Origin: an uncultured Collinsella sp.
GTDB lineage: Bacteria; Actinomycetota; Coriobacteriia; Coriobacteriales; Coriobacteriaceae
Length of the DNA stretch: 51,726 nt
Assembly: GCA_900544205.1 (NCBI GenBank)
Contig: UQUG01000006.1
Location: 1 to 51,726 of the forward strand
Direction of reading: 5' to 3'
Positions 38,394-46,792 of the stretch are shown piece after piece (positions within the stretch are counted from its first letter, which is position 1; each line of letters starts with the position of its first letter). The translations under genes and the position numbers were made by a program. The notes beneath the pieces are model-generated. The model worked only from the letters and a program-made list of their open reading frames with translations. It had not been told where the DNA came from and made no database searches.

Positions 38394-41300
38394 TTAGGCG
38401 AAGTAGGCCACGCCGCTCTCAAAGATCGGCATGAACTTATCGCCGGGGACATGCTCGGGCACGTTGCGGTACAGGTTGTCGCCGCGACGCTCGGCATGGC
38501 CCATCTTGCCCAGGACGCGGCCGTCGGGGCTCGTGATGCCCTCGATGGCGAGTGCGGAGCCGTTGGGGTTGACGGAGAGATCCATGCTGGGCTTGCCGTC
38601 CTCGCCCACGTACTGCGTGGCGACCTGGCCGTTGGCGATCAGCTGGGCGAGCACTTCGTCATTGGCGACAAAGCGGCCCTCGCCGTGGCTGATGGCGACG
38701 GTGTAGGGGTCGTCCAGGCTGCACTGCGACAGCCACGGGGACAGGTTGGACGAGATGCGGGTGCGCACCAGGCGGCTCTGATGGCGACCGATGGTGTTGA
38801 ACGTCAACGTGGGCGCATCGGGCGTGGCATCGACGATGTCGCCGTAGGGCACCAGGCCGAGCTTGATCAGGGCCTGGAAGCCGTTGCAGATGCCCAGCAT
38901 CAGGCCATCGCGGGCCTTGAGCAGGTCGCGGACTGCCTCGGTGACCTCGGGAGCGCGGAAGAACGCCGTGATGAACTTGGCGGAGCCGTCGGGCTCGTCG
39001 CCGCCCGAGAAGCCGCCGGGGATCATGACGATCTGGCTTGCGCGGATGCGGCGGGCAAGCTCGTGGGTGCTCTCGGCGACGGCCTCGGGCGTGAGGTTGT
39101 TGATCACGAAGGTGTCGGCCTCGGCACCGGCGGCACGGAAGGCGCGGGCGCTGTCGTACTCGCAGTTGTTGCCGGGGAACACGGGGATGATCACGCGCGG
39201 GCGGGCGATCTTGGCACCGCCGTACACGTGGATGTCCTTGGCGCGGAAGTCGATGGTCTCGACCTCGGGGGTCTCGCCGGCGCTGCGGTAGGCGAAGACG
39301 CCCTCGATGCCGCTTTCCCAGGCTTCCTGGAGCTCGGCGAGCTCGATGACCTCGGAGCCGGTGTCGATGACATAGCCCTCGACGGTGGTGCCCAGGGGCT
39401 CGACGACAACGCCGTCGGCGACCTCGGGCAGCTCGGCGTCCCCGGCGAGCTCGACGATAAAGCTGCCGTAGAGCGGGGTGAAGAGGCTCTCCACGTCTAC
39501 GTCCTCGGCAAGTTCGATACCGATCTGGTTACCGACGCACATCTTAAAGAGGCTCTCGGCGCCGCAGCCGTAGCCGGGCGTGGAGATGGCCAGGGCGTTG
39601 CCGGTAGCAGTGAGCGCCTCGACGGCGTCAAACGCGGCGAGCAGCTGCTGGGCGTCGGGGCGGTAGTCCTCGCCGTAGGTGGCGGGGGCGATGCGGACGA
39701 CGCGGTGCGTCAGACCCTTGAACTCAGGGGAGACGGCGCGCGCCGCGCGGCCCACGGCCACAGCGAAGCTGATCAGAGTCGGCGGAACGTTGAGCTCGCC
39801 GGCCTCGTCCTCAAACGAGCCGCTCATGGAATCCTTGCCACCGATGGCGCCGGCACCCAGGTCGACTTGGGCCATGAGAGCGCCCAGGACGGCTGCCGTG
39901 GGCTTGCCCCAGCGCTCGGCCTCGGTGCGCAGACGCTCGAAGTACTCCTGGAAGGAGAGATAGGCGCGCTTGTGCTCAAAGCCGGCAGCCACGAGCTTGG
40001 CGATGGACTCGACCACGGACAGGTAGGCGCCAGCAAACTGGTCGGCTTCCATCAGGTAGGGGTTGAAGCCCCATGCCATGGCGCTTGCCGTGGTGGTCTC
40101 GCCGTCCACGGGGAACTTGGCGACCATGGCTGAGCTCGGGGTGAGCTGCGTCTTGCCGCCAAAGGGCATAAGCACGGTTGCGGCACCGATGGTGGAGTCG
40201 AAGCGCTCGGAAAGGCCCTTGTTGGAGGCAACGTTGAGGTCGGTGACAAGCGAGGTCATGCGCTCGGCAAGCGTGGTGCCGGCCCAGCTGGGCTGCCACA
40301 CGCTGCGGGCGCACACGTGGGCGACCTGGTGCTTGGGCGCGCCGTTGGAGTTGAGGAACTCGCGGGATAGGTCGACGATGGCGACACCGTTCCAGGCCAT
40401 GCGCATGCGCGGCTCGGCGGTAACCTCGGCGATAACGGTCGCCTCCAGGTTCTCCTCGGCGGCGTAGCCCATGAACTCCTCGACGTCACCGTCGGCGACG
40501 GCGCAGGCCATACGCTCCTGGGACTCGGAGATGGCGAGCTCGGTGCCGTCCAAGCCGTCGTACTTCTTGGTCACGGTATCAAGGTCGACATACAGGCCGT
40601 CGGCAAGCTCGCCCACGGCGACCGAGACGCCGCCGGCGCCAAAGTCATTGCAGCGCTTGATCAGACGGCAGGCGTCGCCGCGGCGGAACAGACGCTGCAG
40701 CTTGCGCTCGACCGGGGCATTGCCCTTCTGGACCTCGGCACCCGAGGTCTCGATGGACTCGGTGTTCTGAGTCTTGGAGGAGCCGGTGGCGCCGCCGATG
40801 CCGTCACGGCCGGTGCGGCCGCCCAGCAGGATGATCTTGTCGGTGGGGGCGGGGCACTCGCGACGCACGTGGTTTGCCGGGGTAGCGCCCACGACGGCGC
40901 CGACCTCCATGCGCTTGGCCACGTAGCCGGGGTGATAGAGCTCGTTGACCTGGCCGGTGGCAAGGCCGATCTGGTTGCCGTAGCTGGAGTAGCCGGCGGC
41001 GGCAGTGGTTACGAGCTTGCGCTGCGGCAGCTTGCCCTCGAGCGTCTCGGACACGGGGACGGTGGGGTCGCCGGCACCGGTGACACGCATGGCCTGGTAC
41101 ACGTAGCTGCGGCCCGAGAGCGGGTCGCGGATGGCGCCGCCCACGCAGGTGGCGGCACCGCCGAAGGGCTCGATCTCGGTCGGGTGGTTGTGGGTCTCGT
41201 TCTTAAACAGGAACAACCAGTCCTGGTCCTCGCCGTCGACATCGACCTTCACCTTGACGGTGCAGGCGTTGATCTCCTCGGACTCGTCGACATCGGTCAT

Positions 41301-42140
41301 GACGCCGGTCTTCTTAAGGTACTTGGCGCCGATGGTGCCCATGTCCATGAGGCAGACGGGCTTGGCGTCGCGACCGAGCTCGTGGCGCATCTCCATGTAG
41401 CGGTCGAAGGCCTGCTGCACCACGGCGTCGTCGATCGTCACGTCGTCCAGGACGGTGCCGAAGGTGGTGTGGCGGCAGTGATCGGACCAGTAGGTGTCGA
41501 TCACGCGGATCTCGGTGATGGTGGGGTCGCGGTCCTCATCGCGGAAGTACTGCTGGCAGAAGGCGATGTCCGCCTCGTCCATGGCAAGACCGCGCTCGGA
41601 GATAAAGGCGGCAAGGCCGGTCTCATCGAGCTCGCGGAAGCCGTCAAGCACCTCGACGGGCTGGGGCTCGGGGGTCTCCATGTACAGCGTCTCGGGCAGG
41701 TCGAGCGAGGCGATGCGCGCCTCGACGGGGTTCACCACGTAGTGCTTGATGGCCTCGATGGCGGCTTCGTCCAGAGCGCCCGAGATCATATAGACCTTGG
41801 CGGAGCGCACGGCGGGGCGCTCGCCCTGGCTGATGAGCTGCACGCACTCGCTGGCGGAGTCGGCGCGCTGGTCAAACTGGCCAGGAAGGAATTCGACGGC
41901 AAAGACGGCGCCATCGCTTGCGGGGAGCTCGTCGTAGGTCACATCGACCTGGGGCTCGCTAAAGACGGTCGGCACGCAGGAGCGGAAAAGCTCCTCGTCG
42001 ATGCCCTCGACGTCGTAGCGGTTGATGATCCTCAGGGCCTCGATGCCCTTGATGCCGAGAATTTCGGTCAGCTCGCCCTTGAGCTGCTGAGCCTCGACGT
42101 CGAACCCGGGTTTCTTCTCCACGTAGATACGAGAGACCAT
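38394..42140 (-). CDS. purL: Phosphoribosylformylglycinamidine synthase, single chain
   Basis: 1248 residues from the ATG at 42140 (AGGCAGGAA upstream); the open frame to 42248 is longer but lacks a site. It is the large PurL that fuses the N-terminal PurS-like part, two AIR-synthase-like domains and a C-terminal glutaminase. Visible signs: HNHPTEIEPFGGAATCVGGAIRD (ATP/FGAR region), GGKDSMSG in the second half, and the glutaminase VFPGNNCE with nucleophile Cys1085 in LGICNGFQAL, then SHGEGR. It converts FGAR and glutamine to FGAM in purine synthesis. No other pur gene is near. The 184-base gap upstream shows no purine riboswitch I can identify. Confidence 0.95.
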   Translation of the reverse strand: MVSRIYVEKKPGFDVEAQQLKGELTEILGIKGIEALRIINRYDVEGIDEELFRSCVPTVFSEPQVDVTYDELPASDGAVFAVEFLPGQFDQRADSASECVQLISQGERPAVRSAKVYMISGALDEAAIEAIKHYVVNPVEARIASLDLPETLYMETPEPQPVEVLDGFRELDETGLAAFISERGLAMDEADIAFCQQYFRDEDRDPTITEIRVIDTYWSDHCRHTTFGTVLDDVTIDDAVVQQAFDRYMEMRHELGRDAKPVCLMDMGTIGAKYLKKTGVMTDVDESEEINACTVKVKVDVDGEDQDWLFLFKNETHNHPTEIEPFGGAATCVGGAIRDPLSGRSYVYQAMRVTGAGDPTVPVSETLEGKLPQRKLVTTAAAGYSSYGNQIGLATGQVNELYHPGYVAKRMEVGAVVGATPANHVRRECPAPTDKIILLGGRTGRDGIGGATGSSKTQNTESIETSGAEVQKGNAPVERKLQRLFRRGDACRLIKRCNDFGAGGVSVAVGELADGLYVDLDTVTKKYDGLDGTELAISESQERMACAVADGDVEEFMGYAAEENLEATVIAEVTAEPRMRMAWNGVAIVDLSREFLNSNGAPKHQVAHVCARSVWQPSWAGTTLAERMTSLVTDLNVASNKGLSERFDSTIGAATVLMPFGGKTQLTPSSAMVAKFPVDGETTTASAMAWGFNPYLMEADQFAGAYLSVVESIAKLVAAGFEHKRAYLSFQEYFERLRTEAERWGKPTAAVLGALMAQVDLGAGAIGGKDSMSGSFEDEAGELNVPPTLISFAVAVGRAARAVSPEFKGLTHRVVRIAPATYGEDYRPDAQQLLAAFDAVEALTATGNALAISTPGYGCGAESLFKMCVGNQIGIELAEDVDVESLFTPLYGSFIVELAGDAELPEVADGVVVEPLGTTVEGYVIDTGSEVIELAELQEAWESGIEGVFAYRSAGETPEVETIDFRAKDIHVYGGAKIARPRVIIPVFPGNNCEYDSARAFRAAGAEADTFVINNLTPEAVAESTHELARRIRASQIVMIPGGFSGGDEPDGSAKFITAFFRAPEVTEAVRDLLKARDGLMLGICNGFQALIKLGLVPYGDIVDATPDAPTLTFNTIGRHQSRLVRTRISSNLSPWLSQCSLDDPYTVAISHGEGRFVANDEVLAQLIANGQVATQYVGEDGKPSMDLSVNPNGSALAIEGITSPDGRVLGKMGHAERRGDNLYRNVPEHVPGDKFMPIFESGVAYFA

Positions 42141-42324
42141 TGGTTCCTGCCTTCCTGATCGGTTGGGCGTACGGTACGGTATGCGGCAGCGGTCGGTTTG
42201 CGGGGTCTGCCCTGCGGTCGCCTTGAGCCACATGTTTGTAAACCTCACTATGATACGACAGCTCGTGGCGCGTTGAGGACGGCGAGGGTGCTACAGTGAA
42301 GCGCAAACAAGAGAAAGGCATCAC

Positions 42325-43887
42325 ATGGCATTCGTTTCACTCGCCATCATCGCGCTCGTGGCCTTTGCAAGCCCCTTCATCGCCTCGGCGATTCCCGGAA
42401 AGCCCGTTCCCGAGACGGTCTTTTTGCTCGTGTTCGGCGCGGTGCTGGGCCCGCATATGCTCGGTCTTATCCATGTGGATGCCGAGGTCTCGCTGGTGTC
42501 CGAGCTGGGTCTGGCCTTTTTGTTCCTGCTTGCCGGCTTTGAGATCGACCCTAAGAACATTACGGGTGTGGAGGGGCGCTACGGCTTGGCGACGTGGGCC
42601 GTCACGTTTGGCATCGCCTGGCTTGCCGTGCGCTTTACGCCGTGGTTTTCGGTCAGCCATTTCGACGGTATCGCCGTGACGCTCGCCCTTACTTCCACGG
42701 CGCTCGGCACGCTTGTGCCCATCATGCGCGAGCGCTCGCTCACCGGCACGCGCGTTGGCGACTCGATTCTCGCGTATGGCACTTGGGGCGAGCTCGGTCC
42801 CGTGCTCGCCATGTCGGTGCTGCTGTCTGCCCGCACCGGCATCCAGACGCTCGTGATTCTTGGCCTGTTTGCTGTGGTCTGCGTGCTGCTGGCCGTGGTC
42901 CCAAGTCGTTCCAGGCGCGTCGGCAGCCGCTTCTTTTCGTTTGTCGAGGAACGCGCCGATACCACGTCGCAGACCTTCGTGCGTCTGACGGTGTTCATCC
43001 TGGTCACGCTCGTGGCGTTCTCGGCCATCTTTGACCTCGACATCGTGTTGGGTTCTTTTGCCGCCGGCTTTGTCCTGCGCTATATCATCCCCGAGGGCAA
43101 CCATACGCTCGAGACCAAGCTCGACGGCCTGGCCTACGGCTTTTTGATTCCGGTGTTCTTTACCGTATCGGGCGCAAAGATCGACCTGACGGCCGTGGCG
43201 TCGCGTCCAGGCTTGCTCGCGGGCTTTATCGTGGCGTTGCTGATTATTCGCGCCGTGCCCATCCTCATCTCTATGGGTATTTGTCCTGCGACGCGCGATG
43301 TGTCGGCGTATGGCCGCATTACCGTGGCGCTCTACTGCACCACGGCGCTGCCGATCATCGTTGCCGTGACGAGCGTTGCCGTCAACGCGGGCGCGCTGTC
43401 GCAAGATATTGCGTCGGTCATGGTTGCCGCCGGTGCCATCACGGTGTTCTTGATGCCATTGCTCGCGCAGCTCTTCTACCGCGTGGTCGACGCTGCACCG
43501 GTCGCTGCCGTGGCAGAGGTTGCCGAGCATCCATCCGATGCGCTCGACATTCTGCGCGCCCATCACGATTTGGCGAGCCTGCTCGCGCGCGAGCACGAGC
43601 TGCTGACCTCGCATGGACATGGTCGCGTATTCGAGGGCTTGCCTACGCTCGATACGATTGCCGAGCGTCTTTCCGCCGAGGCGGCGAACGGCCACATCGA
43701 TGCCCGCATCGTGGACGCCGCTCATTTGCTGGCCGAGAAGACCTATGGCGACGAGATCGACCCGTCCAAGCTGACTCCGCGTGAGCGCCGCCGCCTGGAG
43801 CGCGCCAAGCTCGCCGTGCACGAATACCGCCGCCGCATGCTGGAGCTCTACGCGCACGATGAAGCCCAGGACGACGACGGTAAGTAG
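42325..43887 (+). CDS. CPA2-type cation:proton antiporter
   Basis: 520 residues. About twelve membrane segments occupy 1-395 (start FVSLAIIALVAFASPFIAS; LGLAFLFLLAGFEIDPKNI is a typical Kef/CPA2 block). The C-terminal 120 residues are a charged cytoplasmic helix-rich tail (LTPRERRRLERAKLAVHEYRR), not the RCK/TrkA-N domain of KefC. It exchanges Na+ or K+ for protons. GAGAAAGG precedes the ATG. It diverges from purL and is closed by a perfect terminator. Confidence 0.88.
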   Translation: MAFVSLAIIALVAFASPFIASAIPGKPVPETVFLLVFGAVLGPHMLGLIHVDAEVSLVSELGLAFLFLLAGFEIDPKNITGVEGRYGLATWAVTFGIAWLAVRFTPWFSVSHFDGIAVTLALTSTALGTLVPIMRERSLTGTRVGDSILAYGTWGELGPVLAMSVLLSARTGIQTLVILGLFAVVCVLLAVVPSRSRRVGSRFFSFVEERADTTSQTFVRLTVFILVTLVAFSAIFDLDIVLGSFAAGFVLRYIIPEGNHTLETKLDGLAYGFLIPVFFTVSGAKIDLTAVASRPGLLAGFIVALLIIRAVPILISMGICPATRDVSAYGRITVALYCTTALPIIVAVTSVAVNAGALSQDIASVMVAAGAITVFLMPLLAQLFYRVVDAAPVAAVAEVAEHPSDALDILRAHHDLASLLAREHELLTSHGHGRVFEGLPTLDTIAERLSAEAANGHIDARIVDAAHLLAEKTYGDEIDPSKLTPRERRRLERAKLAVHEYRRRMLELYAHDEAQDDDGK

Positions 43888-43925
43888 TAAGGAATGCCGG
43901 GATACGGGTTCCGTCCAAATAATAG

Positions 43926-43967
43926 AAGGCGCGCTGCCTGCGGTTGATGTAGGCAGCGCGCCTTTTG
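43926..43967. terminator. Bidirectional terminator
   Basis: AAGGCGCGCTGCCT and AGGCAGCGCGCCTT are perfect 14-base arms around an 11-base loop, followed by TTGC (plus) or CTATTATTT (minus). It lies between the convergent antiporter and short-chain dehydrogenase genes. Confidence 0.88.
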
Positions 43968-44008
43968 CGTTGGGCCTCGTTGAGGTTCGAAGTCGTGGCT
44001 TGCGACCT

Positions 44009-44758
44009 TTAGGAGCGGGCGGCTCCGTCGACGGGGAGCACGGCGCCCGTGACATAGGAGGCCATGTCGCTCGCTAGGAAAACGAAGGCGTTGGCGACAT
44101 CCTCGGGCTCGCCCATGCGGCCGAGCGGAATAGTGGCGACGATGGGCTTGATGACCTCTTCGGGTAGGTTGGCGACCATGTCGGTCTTAGTCACGCCAGG
44201 GGCAACGGCGTTGACGCGGATGCCCATGGGGGCGAGCTCGCGCGAGAGCGACTGGACCATGCCGTTGACGGCAAACTTGGACGTGGGGTAACCGACGCCG
44301 GAGGGCTGGCCGTACTTGGCGACCATCGAGCTTGTGGTAGTGATGGTGCCGCCGTGGCCGGCCTCGGTCATGATCTTGGCGGCCGCCTGGTGACCGTTAA
44401 AGACGGCGACGACATTGAGATCCATGACCTTTGCGAACTCCTCGGCCGTATAATCCAAAAGGGGCGAGCGCTGGGAGATGCCGGCATTGTTGACGACTGT
44501 ATCCAAGCCGCCCATATCGGTGGCAGCCTGGGTAAACGCCTCGGTTACGGCTTCGAGCGAGGTGAGATCGCAGGAACGACCCCAGACCTTGGCGTCGGGA
44601 TAGGCGGCTGTCAGCTTCTCAACGGCCGCGTCGGCAGTCTCCTGGCGCGAGCCAAAGACGGTGACGGCGGCGCCTTCCTCGATAAAGCGGCAGGCGATCG
44701 CATAGCCGATTCCGCGTGTGCCTCCGGTGATGATTGCTTTCTTACCCTCGAGCAGCAT
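44009..44758 (-). CDS. Short-chain dehydrogenase resembling BaiA hydroxysteroid dehydrogenases
   Basis: 249 residues from the ATG at 44758 (GAGAGGAAAG upstream). Classical SDR features: TGGTRGIG at 11-18, NNAG at 90-93, Asn115, Ser143 or 144, Tyr157 and Lys161 (SGVGYPTSK). VTVFGSRQ at the end of beta-2 has Ser-Arg where NAD-preferring BaiA has Glu, suggesting NADP(H) use. From memory, several blocks (IITGGTRGIG, CDLTSLEAV, SGVGYPTSK, VAPGVTKTDM) closely follow bile-acid 3alpha-hydroxysteroid dehydrogenase BaiA. 3-oxoacyl-ACP reductase is the main alternative. It is transcribed alone. Confidence 0.85.
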   Translation of the reverse strand: MLLEGKKAIITGGTRGIGYAIACRFIEEGAAVTVFGSRQETADAAVEKLTAAYPDAKVWGRSCDLTSLEAVTEAFTQAATDMGGLDTVVNNAGISQRSPLLDYTAEEFAKVMDLNVVAVFNGHQAAAKIMTEAGHGGTITTTSSMVAKYGQPSGVGYPTSKFAVNGMVQSLSRELAPMGIRVNAVAPGVTKTDMVANLPEEVIKPIVATIPLGRMGEPEDVANAFVFLASDMASYVTGAVLPVDGAARS

Positions 44759-44909
44759 GGGCTTTCCTCTCGTTTTGGGCGGACATACGCAGCACAGCGT
44801 AACGGGAGCCGGAATCGGCTGCGTTCGCATATCGGTGAACGGTAACCCGCGCTACCGATGAACGGCTCGTGCAAATGCCGCTTTGCCGCTGTGCTTGGAA
44901 GCCGGATAG

Positions 44910-44943
44910 AAAAGGGCTCCCGTCCCACATAGGACGGGAGCCC
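44910..44943 (-). terminator. Terminator of the homoserine dehydrogenase gene
   Basis: A perfect 12-bp stem, GGGCTCCCGTCC with GGACGGGAGCCC, followed on the minus strand by TTTTC. Confidence 0.88.
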
Positions 44944-44974
44944 CCGAGGTGCGTATTGATAAGCGGGTGTTGGG

Positions 44975-46318
44975 CTAGTTGGCCATGACGCCTTCGGTCC
45001 AGGCCTCGACGTCCTCGATGCGCAGGACGTTGGCGACTTCGGCCACGCAGTCGACGCTGGCAAGCTCGGCGGCGGCAGCCTGGACGTCCTTCTCGAGCGC
45101 GCGGTGCGTCAGGAAGATGACCGAGCAGGCATCGCTGACGCCCGACTTGCCGTCCTCGACCTGGTTGATGAGCGAGATCGAGATGTTGTGCTTGGCAAAG
45201 ATGTCGACCGTCTCGGACAGGGCACCCACGCGGTCGGCGACCTTCAGGCGCACATAGTACTTAGTCTGGAGCTCGTCCATGGGCTTAAAGGCGAGGTTGT
45301 GGCCATAGGGCTCAATCTCGGGCAGTGGAGCCACGCCGCGGCTGATCTGCTCGGAGAGCGACAAGATATCGCCCACGACGGCGCTCGCGGTGGGGAAGGA
45401 GCCTGCGCCCGCGCCGTAGAACATGGTCTCGCCCACGGCGTCACCTACCACGTAGACGGCGTTCATGGCGCCGTTGACCTTGGCGAGCATATGGTCTGCC
45501 GGGATGAGCGTGGGATGCACGCGGACGTCGACGCCGGCGTCGGTGTTGCGGGCGATGCCGAGCAGCTTAATGGTGTAGCCGAGCTCGCGGGCCTGGGCGA
45601 TGTCCTCGGCGCCGATGGTACGGATACCCTGCTGGTACACATCATCGGTGGTAACGCGGGTGCCAAAGCCGATGGAGGCGAGGATCGCCGTCTTGCTGGC
45701 GGCGTCGAAGCCGTCGACGTCGGCGGACGGGTCGGCCTCGGCATAGCCCTTGGCCTGCGCGTCGGCAAGCACGTCGGCGTAATCGGCGCCCTCGGCGTCC
45801 ATGCGCGACAGGATATAGTTGGTGGTGCCGTTGAGAATGCCGGCGATGGTCAGGATCTTGTTGCCCACCAGGTCGTGCTCGAGCGTGCTCACGATGGGGA
45901 TGCCGCCGCCGCAGCTGGCCTCGCACTTAATCTGCACGCCGCACGCGCGCGCCTTCTCGGCGAGCGTCTCGACGTGACGGCCCAGCAGAGCCTTGTTGGC
46001 GGAGACGACATGCTTGCCGTTCTCGAAGGCAGTGGTGAAGATCTCGGTCGCGGGGTGCTCGCCGCCGATGAGCTCGACGACGATATCGACGGCGGGGTCG
46101 GTGACGACGTCGTGCCAGTCGCTCGTAAAGGCCTCGCGCTCAATGCCTGCCGCCTCGGCCTGCTCCCAGGTAAGCGCGCAGGCGCGGGTCAGCTTAAGGT
46201 CGATGCCGTAGGCTGCAAGGTACTCATCGTGGTGGCTCTTGATCAGACGGGCCACGCCGCCGCCGACGGTTCCCAGACCGATCAGACCGACGTTCACGGT
46301 GCGCAGGGGTTCGCTCAT
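44975..46318 (-). CDS. hom: Homoserine dehydrogenase
   Basis: 447 residues of the monofunctional ACT-containing type. The nucleotide-binding GLIGLGTVGGG is at 11-21, SANKALLG near 105-112, the catalytic block GILNGTTNYIL then YAEADPSADVDGFDAASK, and the C-terminal ACT domain at about 355-435 (KVADRVGALSETVDIFAKHNISI). It reduces aspartate semialdehyde to homoserine for threonine and methionine synthesis; the ACT domain suggests threonine feedback. AAGGAGC precedes the ATG. It is transcribed alone. Confidence 0.95.
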   Translation of the reverse strand: MSEPLRTVNVGLIGLGTVGGGVARLIKSHHDEYLAAYGIDLKLTRACALTWEQAEAAGIEREAFTSDWHDVVTDPAVDIVVELIGGEHPATEIFTTAFENGKHVVSANKALLGRHVETLAEKARACGVQIKCEASCGGGIPIVSTLEHDLVGNKILTIAGILNGTTNYILSRMDAEGADYADVLADAQAKGYAEADPSADVDGFDAASKTAILASIGFGTRVTTDDVYQQGIRTIGAEDIAQARELGYTIKLLGIARNTDAGVDVRVHPTLIPADHMLAKVNGAMNAVYVVGDAVGETMFYGAGAGSFPTASAVVGDILSLSEQISRGVAPLPEIEPYGHNLAFKPMDELQTKYYVRLKVADRVGALSETVDIFAKHNISISLINQVEDGKSGVSDACSVIFLTHRALEKDVQAAAAELASVDCVAEVANVLRIEDVEAWTEGVMAN

Positions 46319-46446
46319 AGATAGCTCCTTCGTGCATCTTATGGATGGATTAACCGCTTAAAGGTTGAGTGCATTCTAGCGTGAACTGAGGGCGCGTGCT
46401 CGCCAGGCAACAGGAGTCGCACAAAACGGCACCCCCGAAACGCTGC

Positions 46447-46592
46447 GGAAACATTGGAAACATGCTCACTACATACGACCTACAGCCTATGTGATTCAGG
46501 ACGGCAAGTACATCGCCGCCTAAGTGCATATAACGAGACCGGTGGGGCCGTTTTACGCAAGGCAAGGACGCCTGTAACAGAACGGAAACATT
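46447..46592 (+). repeat. Three GGAAACAT repeats in the liv leader
   Basis: Copies at 46447, 46456 and 46584 (GGAAACATT, GGAAACAT, GGAAACATT). They are in the 474-base non-coding stretch between hom and livK, which also holds the LivK remnant, an AT-rich part (about 46590-46710) likely to contain the liv promoter, and a hairpin at 46751. Their role is unknown. Confidence 0.35.
46479..46523 (+). pseudogene. Remnant of a LivK-paralogue C-terminus
   Basis: Read in frame this encodes PTAYVIQDGKYIAA and a stop. The last 14 residues of the intact LivK are PTAYVITDGKYVQA, so 11 of 14 match. The first six codons all differ from those of the intact gene only at the third, synonymous position. That is the pattern of two old coding genes, not of chance or recent duplication. 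No start codon or upstream coding part remains. Confidence 0.7.
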
Positions 46593-46750
46593 ACTTTCAC
46601 ACAATAAAGTGGCTAAACTGCATAAACCTACAGGAATACGCAGAATTATGGATAAATGGGCAAAACAAAAGAAAAGTTGAAATAATCGCCACTTTTCTCA
46701 ACTAAAGCGTCTACTATTTTGCGAACGCCGAACACGGCGAAGGATGGCCT

Positions 46751-46771
46751 GTCGGGTAACCGAAACCCGAC
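46751..46771 (+). repeat. Leader hairpin before livK
   Basis: GTCGGGT and ACCCGAC pair perfectly around AACCGAA, about 20 bases before the livK start codon and just upstream of the GAGAGGAGAG ribosome-binding site. It could modulate translation. Confidence 0.4.
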
Positions 46772-46792
46772 GAGATTTGAGAGGAGAGCCGC

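Noticed and set aside
38355..40133. 592-residue plus-strand open frame opposite purL
   Set aside because: Gly/Ala/Val/Leu/Asp-rich antisense shadow of a high-GC gene; purL on the other strand is unmistakable.
42141..42324. Purine riboswitch before purL
   Set aside because: No conserved purine-aptamer loops or helices could be found in the gap.
46454..46705. 83-residue open frame upstream of livK
   Set aside because: No ribosome-binding site, irregular composition, and it reads the LivK remnant in the wrong frame.
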